A DNA stretch of 46,576 nucleotides from assembly GCA_902563335.1 (NCBI GenBank), contig CACEWU010000008.1, positions 1 through 46,576 of the forward strand. The letters are read 5' to 3'. Source of the stretch: an uncultured Prochlorococcus sp. Its GTDB lineage: Bacteria; Cyanobacteriota; Cyanobacteriia; PCC-6307; Cyanobiaceae. Positions 35,317-44,931 of this stretch are shown one piece after another; the first letter of the stretch is position 1, and each line of letters begins with the position of its first letter. Both the position numbers and the translations under genes were made by a program. The notes under the pieces were generated by a model. That model searched no databases and was not told where the DNA came from. It worked only from the letters and a program-made list of their open reading frames with translations.

Positions 35317-36342
35317 ATGTTGAGCCAATATGAAGGAATGGTTATCGAATTATCACCAAAATTTACTGGAGCTTATCGGTTCAGCGTTGCACCAATGCTC
35401 GACTGCACAGATAGACACTTTCGAGTACTGATGAGACAAATCAGTAGAAAAGCTTGGCTTTACACAGAAATGATCGTTGCCAAAGCATTGCAACGCAGCA
35501 ATCGACTTAATCAGCTACTCGATTTCGACGACATTGAACATCCGATTTCTTTACAAATTGGTGGAGATGATCCAGAGGTATTGGCAGAAGCTGCACGATT
35601 AGCAGATGCCTGGGGCTATGACGAAATCAATCTCAACATTGGCTGCCCTAGTCCAAGAGTTCAATCAGGAAAATTTGGAGCTTGCATGATGGCCAATCCA
35701 GACTTAGTAGCTCGATGCGTGGAAGCCATGTCACAAGCAAGTCCTCTTTCGGTAACAGTAAAACATCGTATTGGAATAGATAATCTTGACAGTGACATAT
35801 TGCTTACACAATTTGTTGATAGGCTAGCCTCAGCAGGTGCGAAAAGATTTACCATTCATGCCCGCAAAGCCTGGCTAAAAGGACTAAATCCAAAACAAAA
35901 TCGTACTATTCCTCCATTAGAATATGATCGAGTAACAAAATTAAAACGAAAAAGGCCAGAATTAATAATCGAATTAAATGGTGGACTAAATACCCAAGAA
36001 GATTGCCTCAACGCATTACTAACATTTGATGGTGTAATGGTTGGAAGATCTGCGTATGAACACCCATTACGATGGAGGAAAATTGATGAAGTCCTATTTC
36101 AAGATTCACCTCGAAATTTGACTGCATCAAAAGTAATACATGGAATGATTCCATATGCTCAAAAGCACATCAACCAAGGTGGGCGTTTATGGGATATATG
36201 TAGACATGTTTTGCAAATAGTTGAAAACACTCCTGGGGCTAAAGCCTGGAGAAGAGATCTAAGTTTGCAAGCACAAACAAAAAATGCTGATTTGAAAGTT
36301 CTAGAAATTGCAGCGCGAAAACTGGAAGATGTCGGGCTTTAA
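35317..36342 (+). CDS. dusA: tRNA-dihydrouridine(20/20a) synthase
   Basis: An FMN enzyme that reduces uridines in the D-loop of tRNA; 341 residues. It has VAPMLDCTDRHFRVLMRQIS at the N-terminus, NIGCPSPRVQSGKFGACMMA with the catalytic Cys in the second half, and TIHARKAWLKGLNPKQNR, which is a DusA-type pattern. An ATG at 35338 (seven codons in) is an alternative start and may be the real one. It is divergent from msrB (47 bp) and convergent with the RNA-binding protein gene (6 bp). Confidence 0.95.
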   Translation: MLSQYEGMVIELSPKFTGAYRFSVAPMLDCTDRHFRVLMRQISRKAWLYTEMIVAKALQRSNRLNQLLDFDDIEHPISLQIGGDDPEVLAEAARLADAWGYDEINLNIGCPSPRVQSGKFGACMMANPDLVARCVEAMSQASPLSVTVKHRIGIDNLDSDILLTQFVDRLASAGAKRFTIHARKAWLKGLNPKQNRTIPPLEYDRVTKLKRKRPELIIELNGGLNTQEDCLNALLTFDGVMVGRSAYEHPLRWRKIDEVLFQDSPRNLTASKVIHGMIPYAQKHINQGGRLWDICRHVLQIVENTPGAKAWRRDLSLQAQTKNADLKVLEIAARKLEDVGL

Positions 36343-36348
36343 AACTTC

Positions 36349-36879
36349 TCAGACCTCTGCGCCACCGTAATCAGAACCATTCCCATCAGATGATCCATCA
36401 TCTGGAGCAGTTCCTCTTCTCCGACGACTTCTCCCATCTTCATTCCCAGTGGGTTCTGGTGAAGAACCACCATAACTACGATCTTCCCATCCTTTAGCAC
36501 CAGAACTGCGCTCAGCTCCGCCGCCGCCGCCGCCGCCGTAGCCCCCCGCCCCCGCCGTACCGCCGCCGCCATAGCCGCCACCGCCACCGCCGTAGCCGCC
36601 GCCGCCGTAGCCGCCGCCGCCTCTTCGAGGTGCACTTCCTCGAGGCTCGGCTTTGTTAATGCGCAAGGGGCGCCCCATCATCTCTGCACCTTGAAGAGCC
36701 TCGATAGCTGCAGCTTCAGCCGCTTCATCAGACATCTCTACAAAGGCGAACCCCCTTTTACGACCTGTGTCGCGCTCTAGAGGGAGAGAACAATTTGCAA
36801 CCTCTCCAAAGGATGCAAATAATTCAATGACGTCTTCCTGCTCAGCGCGGAAGGGCAAATTGCCAACAAAAATACTCAC
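36349..36879 (-). CDS. RRM RNA-binding protein with glycine-rich tail
   Basis: A cyanobacterial Rbp-type protein. I chose GTG at 36879, giving 176 residues, because the RRM begins right there (SIFVGNLPFRAEQEDV holds RNP2) and cyanobacterial Rbps normally start in this way; an ATG at 36930 would add 17 odd residues. RNP1 is KRGFAFVEM at about residue 41. From about residue 80 the tail is Gly/Tyr-rich (GGYGGG repeats), then charged and Ser-rich. Relatives bind RNA in cold response and mRNA localisation. The tail DNA is far richer in G+C than its surroundings. Confidence 0.9.
   Translation of the reverse strand: MSIFVGNLPFRAEQEDVIELFASFGEVANCSLPLERDTGRKRGFAFVEMSDEAAEAAAIEALQGAEMMGRPLRINKAEPRGSAPRRGGGGYGGGGYGGGGGGYGGGGTAGAGGYGGGGGGGAERSSGAKGWEDRSYGGSSPEPTGNEDGRSRRRRGTAPDDGSSDGNGSDYGGAEV
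36520..36630 (-). repeat. GC-rich GGC-codon repeat in the RNA-binding protein gene
   Basis: About 110 bases made almost entirely of G and C on the sense strand, coding runs of Gly with interspersed Tyr (GGYGGGGYGGG). Most Gly codons are GGC, unlike the AT-rich codon use around it. Units such as GGCGGCGGCTAC recur imperfectly, so the tract can slip and change length. Confidence 0.85.
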
Positions 36880-36992
36880 TTGACTTGTGGACCGAAAAAG
36901 AAATGGACCTATAGGACCAAAAATAGCCAATTAGTTCATGATTCGAGAGAATCATTTCACCCTTGACTTAAATAGCGTAGCCGGCGAAGCGA

Positions 36993-38393
36993 TTAGCTCA
37001 TTTTTTTGGTCTCGTTAAGTTGACTTTTCCAATGCCTCAGTTGCTCATGAACTCGTTCAAACCCAGTACCTCCTTCACTTATCCGCGAAGCAACAACCTG
37101 CTTGGGAGCCAGTTTTTCAAAAATATCTTCGGAAAATAAAGGGTTAATTTGTTGCCAATTCTCAATACTGAGATTTCGCAACAAAATTCCTTCATCAATA
37201 CACCTCTTAACAACTCCACCGACTATCTGATAGGCCTCTCTAAAAGGGATTCCTTTTGCAACTAAATAATCAGCAACATCAGTAGCATTGGAAAAATCTG
37301 ATTCAACAGCAGCAGCAAGTCTGTCTATAGAAAATTCAAGACCTTCTTCCATAAGAATAGACATTGCTTCAAGTGAAGCTTTTAGGGTTGCTACTGTATC
37401 AAAAAGTGCTTCTTTATCCTCTTGAAAATCCTTGTTATAAGCCAACGGAAGCCCCTTAATCATTGTTAGCAATCCCTGCAAATGCCCAAAGACTCGTCCA
37501 CATTTACCACGTACTAGTTCGGGCACATCAGGGTTCTTTTTTTGAGGCATTAAACTACTACCGGTTGCACATCTATCAGTTAACTGAACAAAAGAAAATT
37601 CATCTGATGACCACAAAATAACTTCTTCAGCCAAACGACTGAGATGAACCATTACCAAAGAAGCCGCTGCAGCAAACTCAACTGCAAAATCTCTGTCACT
37701 AACTGCATCAAGACTATTTCTATAAATGTTTTCAAATCCAAGGGTTCTAGCTGTATGCAAACGATCAATAGGCACTGATGTCCCAGCAAGAGCTGCAGAA
37801 CCTAAAGGAGAAATATTTACACGTCGTTTTACATCAACAAACCTTTTCTTGTCTCTTTCTAACATCTCAATATAAGCAATAAGATGATGAGCTAGACATA
37901 TCGGCTGAGCTCTCTGAAGATGCGTATATCCAGGAATAAGCGTGTCGTGATGATTTTCTGCTTGAATCAATAAGGATATTTGTAATCTATGAATTTCAAG
38001 ATCTAGTTCATCCATACGACGCCTTAACCACAACCTTAAATCACAACCAACCTGATCATTTCGACTTCTTCCAGTATGCAATTTCTTTCCTATTGGTCCA
38101 AGCAAAGAAATCAAGCGCCTTTCAACCGCAAAATGCACATCCTCATCCGCTATAACTGGCCGAAATGCACCAGAAGCAGCTTCAGCCCTAATACTTTCAA
38201 GACCTGCTTCTAGCTCTGAAGCCTCTTTCAAAGTAATAACACCACAAGCACCAAGCATTCGTGCATGTGCAACCGATCCATCCAAGTCTTCCTGTAAGAG
38301 ATTGATATCAAAACCTATAGAGGCATTAAATCTCTCAATAGCAGGGTTTAATCCCTGTTCAAACCTATCGCTCCAAGCCTCTGGCAAAGCCAT
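36993..38393 (-). CDS. argH: Argininosuccinate lyase
   Basis: Splits argininosuccinate into arginine and fumarate, the last step of arginine synthesis; 466 residues. The superfamily signature [16 protein letters not shown] holds the flexible loop with the catalytic Ser. Other conserved regions are [20 protein letters not shown] and [20 protein letters not shown]. It lies 45 bp downstream of the GAF/PP2C phosphatase gene on the same strand, at the end of the DUF502-nusB-ftsY-phosphatase-argH run. Confidence 0.97.
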   Translation of the reverse strand: MALPEAWSDRFEQGLNPAIERFNASIGFDINLLQEDLDGSVAHARMLGACGVITLKEASELEAGLESIRAEAASGAFRPVIADEDVHFAVERRLISLLGPIGKKLHTGRSRNDQVGCDLRLWLRRRMDELDLEIHRLQISLLIQAENHHDTLIPGYTHLQRAQPICLAHHLIAYIEMLERDKKRFVDVKRRVNISPLGSAALAGTSVPIDRLHTARTLGFENIYRNSLDAVSDRDFAVEFAAAASLVMVHLSRLAEEVILWSSDEFSFVQLTDRCATGSSLMPQKKNPDVPELVRGKCGRVFGHLQGLLTMIKGLPLAYNKDFQEDKEALFDTVATLKASLEAMSILMEEGLEFSIDRLAAAVESDFSNATDVADYLVAKGIPFREAYQIVGGVVKRCIDEGILLRNLSIENWQQINPLFSEDIFEKLAPKQVVASRISEGGTGFERVHEQLRHWKSQLNETKKMS

Positions 38394-38438
38394 TGTGAAT
38401 TAACTACCTACTCAATAAAGCAGTTTGTCCTCGACTTG

Positions 38439-39848
38439 TCAGGCTATTGATTGTTTCAAAGGCGGAAGCCTCAATTCGTCATTAACCTTCAAAACAACCA
38501 TTGAAGCATCATCTTCTAATTGATGATCACTTCCCACAAAACGATCTAAACGAGAAAACAACTGCTCAAGAATTGCCTGAGCATCAAGTTCCTTCCGACA
38601 CGATTCGTCAAGTATTCGAATTAAACGAGCTTCATCAAAACGATCTCCAGCTATCCCAGAGGCCTCAGTTACACCATCTGTGTAATAAAGAAGCACATCA
38701 CCAGGTTCAAGAGTTATGTCTCCACAACCATATTCAGCTTCAGATTGAAGACCAATTAACAAGCCAGGAGCATCCAACCTAGATATTGATCTTTGTTCAG
38801 CCCTCCAAAGTAAAGGGGGATTATGTGCAGCATTTGAATATCTCAATCTGCGAGTACGCGGATCGTAATCCGAATAAAAAAGAGTAACAAACCTATGCGA
38901 ATGTGATAGGTCTTCCTGAGCAAGCTGATTCAGATCATGAAGGATGCGATCTGGAGGCAAACCACTCAACACTTCAGCCCGCAACATTCCTCGAAGCATG
39001 GTCATTAATAAACCAGCTGGTACTCCTTTGCCCATAACATCTCCTATAACAAATGCCCAACGCCCTCTTTCTCGTCTACTACCAATCAACTCTGGACGAG
39101 TAGGCATAAAATCATAATAATCACCTCCAACTTGAAAGGCTGGCCTACAAAGAGCTGCTAATTCAATCCCCTCTATAACTGGACAAGAATCTGGCAACAA
39201 TTGTGACTGAATCTCAGCTCCAGTACTTAATTGCCGATCAACACTTTCATGTCGTCGAATTTCTTCAGTAATCAAATCATTTTCAATTGCAACGCCAGTT
39301 AAATCGGCAACTAACTGCAAATGTTTTCTATGAACATCACTCCAAACCAGCGATCCTCTAGGGTCAAAAACATATAACCTACCTCTTTGACGCCCTCTAG
39401 CAACTAAAGAAGTGGAAAAGATTCCTGCACTAGACATATGACTTTGAACAAGACGATCCATTCCAAGAATTTGCTTTTCATCATTTCCAAAGCCAAGTTT
39501 TTTACCTGCCTGAAAAGAAGCCAAATGTCTTAACAACTCCTGATTTTGATCAAATGGAACCACCTGACATTTATCTCTCCACAAACGCCCATCAGGCTGA
39601 AATGGAACTAACAAAGAACCTTCAATTCCAACTAAACGAGAAGCTACAACTGGAACCAATTCAAGGAATCTATGCAAATTCGTAAAGCTACGTAGAGCAA
39701 AACCCAAAGAAACCAATAAATCTTGATTCCTCAATTGCTCTTTAGACAAACTATCAAGCAATTCCCGAAGAGATACAGAAGCAGAAAGCCTCTGTGAATT
39801 GCTATGAAGTGATGATTTGGGATGTCTCCTTGGTGGCGTAGTGCTCAC
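38439..39848 (-). CDS. GAF domain and PP2C-type (SpoIIE/RsbU) serine phosphatase
   Basis: A 469-residue signalling protein. The N-terminal half (about 50-205) looks like a GAF sensor domain. A helical linker (ITEEIRRHESVDRQLSTGAE) leads to a PP2C-like phosphatase: VGGDYYDF, VIGDVMGKGVPAGLLMTMLR, LLYYTDGVTEASG and DDASMVVLK supply the metal-binding aspartates. This layout is that of RsbU-like enzymes that dephosphorylate anti-sigma-factor antagonists. No anti-sigma or STAS partner is in the window. It follows ftsY by 57 bp. Confidence 0.93.
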   Translation of the reverse strand: MSTTPPRRHPKSSLHSNSQRLSASVSLRELLDSLSKEQLRNQDLLVSLGFALRSFTNLHRFLELVPVVASRLVGIEGSLLVPFQPDGRLWRDKCQVVPFDQNQELLRHLASFQAGKKLGFGNDEKQILGMDRLVQSHMSSAGIFSTSLVARGRQRGRLYVFDPRGSLVWSDVHRKHLQLVADLTGVAIENDLITEEIRRHESVDRQLSTGAEIQSQLLPDSCPVIEGIELAALCRPAFQVGGDYYDFMPTRPELIGSRRERGRWAFVIGDVMGKGVPAGLLMTMLRGMLRAEVLSGLPPDRILHDLNQLAQEDLSHSHRFVTLFYSDYDPRTRRLRYSNAAHNPPLLWRAEQRSISRLDAPGLLIGLQSEAEYGCGDITLEPGDVLLYYTDGVTEASGIAGDRFDEARLIRILDESCRKELDAQAILEQLFSRLDRFVGSDHQLEDDASMVVLKVNDELRLPPLKQSIA

Positions 39849-39905
39849 CGCAAAACCACATCAGGTTTTAAAACGTAGCAAAATCTCAAAAAATAAACAG
39901 CAAAC

Positions 39906-41264
39906 TCAACGGTTTGCCAAAAGAGCCTCAACAAACTCAAAGCTATTAAAAGGTCTCAAATCTCGTACTCCTTCACCAGCACCAATAAATCTTATTGGCA
40001 AATTAGCTTCAGATGCCACAGCCAAAGCAACACCTCCTCTCGAGGAACCATCGAGTTTTGTAATAACAACACCCGTTAAACCAGCAGATTTAGCAAATGC
40101 CATAGCTTGACGCAAACCATTTTGTCCTTGACTCGAATCAAGGACCAAAAGTGATTCAACATTCGATTCCGGCGCCAGTTTGTCAATAATCCGACGGACC
40201 TTTTTCAATTCTTCCATCAAATTGTGCTTGGTTTGCAGGCGACCAGCCGTGTCTACTAAGAGCAAATCAATTTCTTTAGACTTTGCAGCACCTATTGCAT
40301 CAAAAACTACTGCGGCAGGGTCTGCATTTGCTGTTGTATTTGCAATCACTTCCACACCACTACGTTCGCCCCAAACTTTTACTTGCTCAACGGCAGCAGC
40401 TCGAAATGTATCTGCAGCTGCTATTAATGCAGAATAACCACTTCTAATAGCAAGATTGGCGAGCTTACCTAATGTTGTTGTTTTGCCTACACCATTAACA
40501 CCTACAAAAAGCCAAATATTCAAAACACCCCTTTGAGGAACGAGCAAATCAACACCACTTCCTTGTATTGGACTCTCAATAATTTGACAAAGTTGCTCTT
40601 TCAAAAAGCGTAAACCTTCATCAGCATCTAGTACTTCTTCATTTAAACGACGCCTTAAAGCATCAAGAGCTTGATCAGTTGCTTTTACGCCTGCATCAGC
40701 ACGCAAAAGTAAAGTTTCAAGATCATCCAAAACCTCTGGAGTTAATGGATCATCTCCAAATTTATCTAATAGGTTAGTAACAAAACTCTGACGAGTTTTT
40801 TCAAGCCCTTGTCTTAATCGACCAAGCCAATCTACTTCTTCGACTGAAATCTCATCAGCCTTACGACCTTGAGCCGCAAGAACTTCAGAAGACCAAGTAA
40901 ATGTTTCGTCAAAATTTCCAAGAGTTGGTTTAGAAAGTTCAGGTGATATTTTTGCTTCCGATAAAGAAGAGAAATTTTGTTCTCTTGGAATAGTTGAATC
41001 ATCAGTTTCTACAGTTAAAAAATCATTAGAAATCAATTCTAAATTTTCTGAATCGGTACTAATATCAAGTTTTTTTTCTGCACTTTTATCCTCGGCTAAT
41101 TTTTGATCTTGCTGTTGAGATTTAAGGCGTGCATAGACCTCTTTTGCCCAATCCAATGAATCCTGTTCAGTCGATTCAAAAGAATTTTTTTCGGAGACAA
41201 GTTCTTTTTCAGGACTGCCTTCAGTAGGGTGAATATATTTTCGATTAAACTCGTCGTAAACCAT
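39906..41264 (-). CDS. ftsY: Signal recognition particle receptor FtsY
   Basis: Receives SRP-ribosome complexes at the membrane; 452 residues. A long acidic, Ser/Glu-rich A domain (about 1-130) is followed by the N helical bundle and the G domain: G1 [14 protein letters not shown] (K261), the insertion-box region [16 protein letters not shown]3 [10 protein letters not shown]4 [10 protein letters not shown]. Its ATG shares a base with the nusB stop (TAATG), so it is coupled to nusB. Confidence 0.96.
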   Translation of the reverse strand: MVYDEFNRKYIHPTEGSPEKELVSEKNSFESTEQDSLDWAKEVYARLKSQQQDQKLAEDKSAEKKLDISTDSENLELISNDFLTVETDDSTIPREQNFSSLSEAKISPELSKPTLGNFDETFTWSSEVLAAQGRKADEISVEEVDWLGRLRQGLEKTRQSFVTNLLDKFGDDPLTPEVLDDLETLLLRADAGVKATDQALDALRRRLNEEVLDADEGLRFLKEQLCQIIESPIQGSGVDLLVPQRGVLNIWLFVGVNGVGKTTTLGKLANLAIRSGYSALIAAADTFRAAAVEQVKVWGERSGVEVIANTTANADPAAVVFDAIGAAKSKEIDLLLVDTAGRLQTKHNLMEELKKVRRIIDKLAPESNVESLLVLDSSQGQNGLRQAMAFAKSAGLTGVVITKLDGSSRGGVALAVASEANLPIRFIGAGEGVRDLRPFNSFEFVEALLANR

Positions 41265-41902
41265 TAGGAAACACGTGCTATTAAACTATTTTGTAATCTT
41301 CTCAAAACTCCATTAATCATTCGACGACCTTGTTCATCGCTGTAGCGATTTGCAAGGTCAACCGCTTCATTAAACGCAACAGGCGCAGGAGTATCGAGAT
41401 CAATTAAATCAACAACTGCCAATCTTAAAATATCTCGATCAATACGAGGTAAGCGATGTAATCTCCATCCTTCCATAACACCATCAAGGCGTTCATCAAT
41501 ACTCTGACGTTGTTTTAAAACCAAATTCACACGTTGGACTGCAGAAGCTCTAATTCCTTCATTCTCACTAAAAGCCAACAAACGTGACAAATCCAAACCT
41601 GCTGACACGCTATTTAAAACAGCTTCAACTTTTGAAATAGAAGTCTTTAAATGCATTCGAACCTTAGACAAAGAACCTTTTTCAGATTCTTGAAGCTCGC
41701 TATCAAGGAAATGTTGTTGAGCTATTTCTAATTGATTAGCAGAAGTATCCAATCCTTCACGCCAATGCTGAGTAAGGCTATTAATTGCTTGATGCAATAA
41801 ACTATCAAGCGAGAAAGAATTCGAATCTAATGTATGTTTTTCGGGGATTTGACCCAAAACCAAAAGAGCTAACTCCCTTGCTATTGATCTTGACTGCATC
41901 AT
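41264..41902 (-). CDS. nusB: Transcription antitermination factor NusB
   Basis: Binds boxA RNA with S10 during rRNA transcription; 212 residues, longer than E. coli NusB because of an N-terminal/central insertion. The start SIARELALLVLGQI and the C-terminal core RLPRIDRDILRLAVVDLI, APVAFNEAVDLANRYSDEQG and RMINGVLRRL are typical. It sits between the DUF502 gene (21 bp upstream) and ftsY (1-bp overlap). Confidence 0.94.
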   Translation of the reverse strand: MMQSRSIARELALLVLGQIPEKHTLDSNSFSLDSLLHQAINSLTQHWREGLDTSANQLEIAQQHFLDSELQESEKGSLSKVRMHLKTSISKVEAVLNSVSAGLDLSRLLAFSENEGIRASAVQRVNLVLKQRQSIDERLDGVMEGWRLHRLPRIDRDILRLAVVDLIDLDTPAPVAFNEAVDLANRYSDEQGRRMINGVLRRLQNSLIARVS

Positions 41903-41923
41903 CTAACTAATAAAGATTTCGAA

Positions 41924-42667
41924 TTAACTTTGTGGTGAAGATGAAGCTGTAGTAGCTCTCATCTGCGCAAATAAACTGGAAAAACTTCTATTGGCAGGAA
42001 CCTCTCGATCATCTGGATTAACAATGCCAGCAGAAATAATCGTGCGAAAAGCATCTTCAACAGAAATATTTAAATCCTTAACTGAAGATTCAGGAACCAA
42101 GGTATACCAACCAGTAGTTGGATTTGGTGCAGTGGGAATAAAAACACTTAATAACTTCTCATCCAATTCTGGCTGCAGAGAAGGGCCAACAATTCCAGTC
42201 ACAAAACCAACACTAAATAAACCTTCACGAGGATATTCAACTAAAACAACTCTACGAAATCTAGTGGAATTATCTCTAAGGAATGTTTCCAAAAGTTGTT
42301 TAAGAGTTTTATAAACTGAACCAGCCAATGGAATACGCGAAAGAGTCCCTTCACCAAACTCCAACAACCAACGACCTACAATATTTCTCGCCATCAATCC
42401 TATTAAAAGAATCCCCAATAAAGGAACTGTTAATCCCAAAGCAAGATTGATCAAATCCTGAAGCAATGGATTTAAAGTAATAAAAGGATTTAATTGCTTT
42501 GGAATAGAAGTAAGAAATGCCAAAACAAAGCGGCTAACAATTGTTGAAAGCCAAATCGTTGTGGCCAAAGGTATGACCACCAACAAACCTGCTATCAGGT
42601 CATTCTTAAGATCCTGCTGAAGCCTTGAAGCCAGGGGAAGATCTGGTTTGGGAGTGGTCTGAACCAA
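41924..42667 (-). CDS. DUF502 family membrane protein
   Basis: A 247-residue protein with two hydrophobic segments (about 23-48 and 68-92) and a C-terminal soluble domain containing the conserved GSVYKTLKQLLETFL, VVLVEYPREGLFSVGFVTG and FIPTAPNPTTGWYTLVPES. The last of these, with its N-P-x-x-G-W core, is characteristic of DUF502. A plant relative (COV1) influences vascular patterning, but the bacterial function is unknown. It heads the nusB-ftsY group and is divergent from queG across 321 bp. Confidence 0.92.
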   Translation of the reverse strand: MVQTTPKPDLPLASRLQQDLKNDLIAGLLVVIPLATTIWLSTIVSRFVLAFLTSIPKQLNPFITLNPLLQDLINLALGLTVPLLGILLIGLMARNIVGRWLLEFGEGTLSRIPLAGSVYKTLKQLLETFLRDNSTRFRRVVLVEYPREGLFSVGFVTGIVGPSLQPELDEKLLSVFIPTAPNPTTGWYTLVPESSVKDLNISVEDAFRTIISAGIVNPDDREVPANRSFSSLFAQMRATTASSSPQS

Positions 42668-42988
42668 GAAGCGTCAGATTCCTTTTGAGTATGTAATTTA
42701 CCTAAGGTAACCATTTTCAATTAAATAAAGGAGCTAAAAGCCACATAGATGATGTCAAGCAACACAAAAAGATAAGCAACGAAGACCATCAAAGCTTCCT
42801 CAGCTTTGCATTTGGTCAGTCGCCATGGGGTTCTCTCCAAAAAAACACCCCAGTAAGTAGAACTAATGGAACAGAAAAAAACATGAAAAATCAACACCCT
42901 GACAAGCCAGCCTTTGAAATAGATGGATTAGAAAGACTTCTACAATCAAGGCACTCTGCAAAAACTATCAATTGTCTGACCGTTTTTT
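42668..42988. other. 321-bp divergent intergenic region with strong secondary structure
   Basis: It lies between the DUF502 gene (minus) and queG (plus). It holds a palindrome TTACCT-A-AGGTAA at 42698-42710, close to the DUF502 start, and the two-hairpin element at 42780-42852 (separate entry). A 53-codon ATG frame from 42883 to 43044 overlaps queG in another frame and is not convincing. Confidence 0.6.
42780..42852. ncRNA. Candidate structured RNA element upstream of queG
   Basis: First hairpin: CGA-(a)-GACCA-(t)-CAAAGCT (42780-42796), loop TCCTC, then AGCTTTG-(catt)-TGGTC-(ag)-TCG (42802-42822). That gives 15 pairs broken only by small internal loops. Second hairpin: TGGGGT (42826-42831) with ACCCCA (42847-42852). 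The strand is not decided. It could be a 5' leader of queG, a small RNA, or a bidirectional structure. It matches no RNA family I can name. Confidence 0.4.
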
Positions 42989-43945
42989 GTGAAACCAAAC
43001 AACTGCCAAAACCAATTAAGCCACGAATTAAAAGAGAAAGCTAAAACAGAAGGCTTTAGCCCTGTTGGGATTGCCAGAGTGCCAGGCAGTAAACGCATAA
43101 ACCTTCGCACTGCTTCCTTAGAACGATGGCTAAATGCTGGATATCACGCTGACATGAATTGGATGGCAGCTCCTAAACGTAGACAAATCGAGGAGCTGTT
43201 AGAAGGAGTTAATAGCCTGCTTGCAGTAGGCCTGAATTACTACACAGCTATCAATAAAAATCCCGAAGCCTTATCTGTCGCAAAATATGGATGGGGTCGC
43301 GACTATCACAAAGTGATCTCTCAAAGATTAAAACGTGTAGGGAAATGGCTTGAAAAACAAAGACCCAGCTGTAAATGGAAAGTTTGCGTAGATTCCACTC
43401 CCCTACTCGACAAAGTCTGGGCAGAAGAAGCTGGCATTGGTTGGATTGGAAAACACAGCAATCTAATTAATTCACAACAAGGCTCTTGGATGGCAATAGG
43501 TCACTTGCTGTGTACTGAGCCACTAACCCCTGATAAACCAGCACAAGCTCTATGTGGAAGATGTCAAAAATGCATGGATGCTTGCCCAACAAAAGCAATT
43601 ACAGAACCATTCGTTGTAGATGCAAGAAAATGCTTGGCATATCACACGATAGAGAATAGAAATTCTGAGATTCCTGAAAACATCAAGCAATCACTTGGAA
43701 CATGGATCGCAGGATGCGATATCTGCCAAGAAGTCTGTCCATGGAATCAAAGATCAATTCCAAGAAGTGTCGACCCGGAAATAATGCCAAAGGATTGGAT
43801 ACTTAATCTTACAAAAGAACAAGTATTGTCCTGGGATGATGATCAATGGGCAAAAAACTTACAGGGATCCGCATTATCTCGAATAAAGCCTTGGATGTGG
43901 AGAAGAAACGCAAAAGCAATAGAAGAGAAAATCTCTGATATCTAA
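42989..43945 (+). CDS. queG: Epoxyqueuosine reductase
   Basis: Makes queuosine in the tRNA anticodon from epoxyqueuosine, using cobalamin and two [4Fe-4S] clusters; 318 residues. Cluster ligands are in CGRCQKCMDACP (C189, C192, C195, C199) and CDICQEVCPWN (C243, C246, C250) with C215. AEEAGIGWIGKHSNLI is the family core. The start is GTG at 42989; the conserved part begins about ten residues in. Because it needs a cobamide, its activity depends on the corrin pathway represented here by cbiD. The TPR protein gene follows 18 bp downstream. Confidence 0.95.
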   Translation: MKPNNCQNQLSHELKEKAKTEGFSPVGIARVPGSKRINLRTASLERWLNAGYHADMNWMAAPKRRQIEELLEGVNSLLAVGLNYYTAINKNPEALSVAKYGWGRDYHKVISQRLKRVGKWLEKQRPSCKWKVCVDSTPLLDKVWAEEAGIGWIGKHSNLINSQQGSWMAIGHLLCTEPLTPDKPAQALCGRCQKCMDACPTKAITEPFVVDARKCLAYHTIENRNSEIPENIKQSLGTWIAGCDICQEVCPWNQRSIPRSVDPEIMPKDWILNLTKEQVLSWDDDQWAKNLQGSALSRIKPWMWRRNAKAIEEKISDI

Positions 43946-43963
43946 AACATCTCAATCTTTCCA

Positions 43964-44851
43964 ATGAAATCACCTCTCCAAGCACATAAAAACACAAGTA
44001 AATTACTAAAATATATCCTAATAGGAGTTTTCTACTTATACAATTTACCAAACGCCAAAGCGGTTATTCCTTACATCTACCAACCCAATCCAAAAGAACT
44101 AAAAAATACAGGAATAAATATTGCCAAAAATGCTGAGCAATTATTAAAAATGGGTGCAAACAAAGAAGCAATTCGTTTGGCAAAACTAGCAATATCAATA
44201 GAACCAAATGATTACCGAATTTGGTCAATTCTTGGAGAGGCTCAAAGAAGAGATCGTCTTCTTGACCAAGCAAAAGTATCCCTTAAAAAAGCTAAGGAAT
44301 TAAGTCCTCAAAACAGCTCATTGTGGTTTGCTCAAGCTTCTTTAGCTCTACAACAAAAAGATCCAAATACTGCTGAAAAACTACTCAAACAAGGCCTAGC
44401 TCTTGACCCTAATAACCCTATTGCATATTTTCAACTAGGCAATGCAAGGATTATGCAGTTTAAACCAAAACTAGCACTTAATGCCTTCAAAAAAGCAACA
44501 GCAATTCAACCAAAATTTTGGGAAGCTTTAAACAATCAAGGTATTGTCTTGTTCGAAATTGGCAACAAAAAACAAGCTATTAATACCTGGCGAAATGTTC
44601 TAAAAATTAAAGAAAATGCTGAACCAATGCTTGCACTAGCAGCTGCTTTAAATCATGTTGAACCAGGCAACAAAAAAGTGATAGAACTAGCTAAAGAAGC
44701 TTTGGCAAAAAACCCTAATTACATTTCATCGACATATCAAAAAGAACAACTATGGGGAGTCAAACTGCGAGAGGCAACCCGAAAGCTACTAAAGAAGCCA
44801 ATCCTTGCAGAAGCAGTAAAGAAAGCGTTAGCCAACTCGGACGTAAAATGA
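43964..44851 (+). CDS. TPR-repeat protein, membrane-anchored or secreted
   Basis: A 295-residue protein with an N-terminal hydrophobic segment (LLKYILIGVFYLYNLPNAKA) ending in a likely signal-peptidase site. About five tetratricopeptide repeats follow; clear units include AIRLAKLAISIEPNDYRIWS, AKVSLKKAKELSPQNSSLWF, and AEKLLKQGLALDPNNPIAYF. TPRs bind protein partners, and in cyanobacteria several assist photosystem assembly, but nothing here fixes its role. It lies between queG and gyrA, a place I recall as conserved in Prochlorococcus. Confidence 0.9.
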   Translation: MKSPLQAHKNTSKLLKYILIGVFYLYNLPNAKAVIPYIYQPNPKELKNTGINIAKNAEQLLKMGANKEAIRLAKLAISIEPNDYRIWSILGEAQRRDRLLDQAKVSLKKAKELSPQNSSLWFAQASLALQQKDPNTAEKLLKQGLALDPNNPIAYFQLGNARIMQFKPKLALNAFKKATAIQPKFWEALNNQGIVLFEIGNKKQAINTWRNVLKIKENAEPMLALAAALNHVEPGNKKVIELAKEALAKNPNYISSTYQKEQLWGVKLREATRKLLKKPILAEAVKKALANSDVK

Positions 44852-44931
44852 TTGATCATTAATAAACCTGATATAAAGAGCATATATAACTAGGCTGAGC
44901 CATCATTCTCACCTTCTAATTCCTAGTCAGG

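Noticed and set aside
36339-36635. 98-codon Ala-rich frame inside the RNA-binding protein gene
   Set aside because: It is the shifted reading of the GGC repeat (GCG/GCC), a composition artefact.
41991-42314. 107-codon plus-strand frame opposite the DUF502 gene
   Set aside because: DUF502 coding evidence on the minus strand is strong, and the antisense product is Ser/Thr-rich without a pattern.
42883-43044. 53-codon plus-strand frame before queG
   Set aside because: It overlaps queG by 56 bp in another frame, has no family resemblance and ends in a low-complexity Lys/Pro stretch; left as a remote possibility.
44852-44931. Promoter of gyrA with a TATA-like box near 44885
   Set aside because: Several AT-rich -10-like boxes are present, but none has a well-spaced -35, so I could not choose one with confidence.
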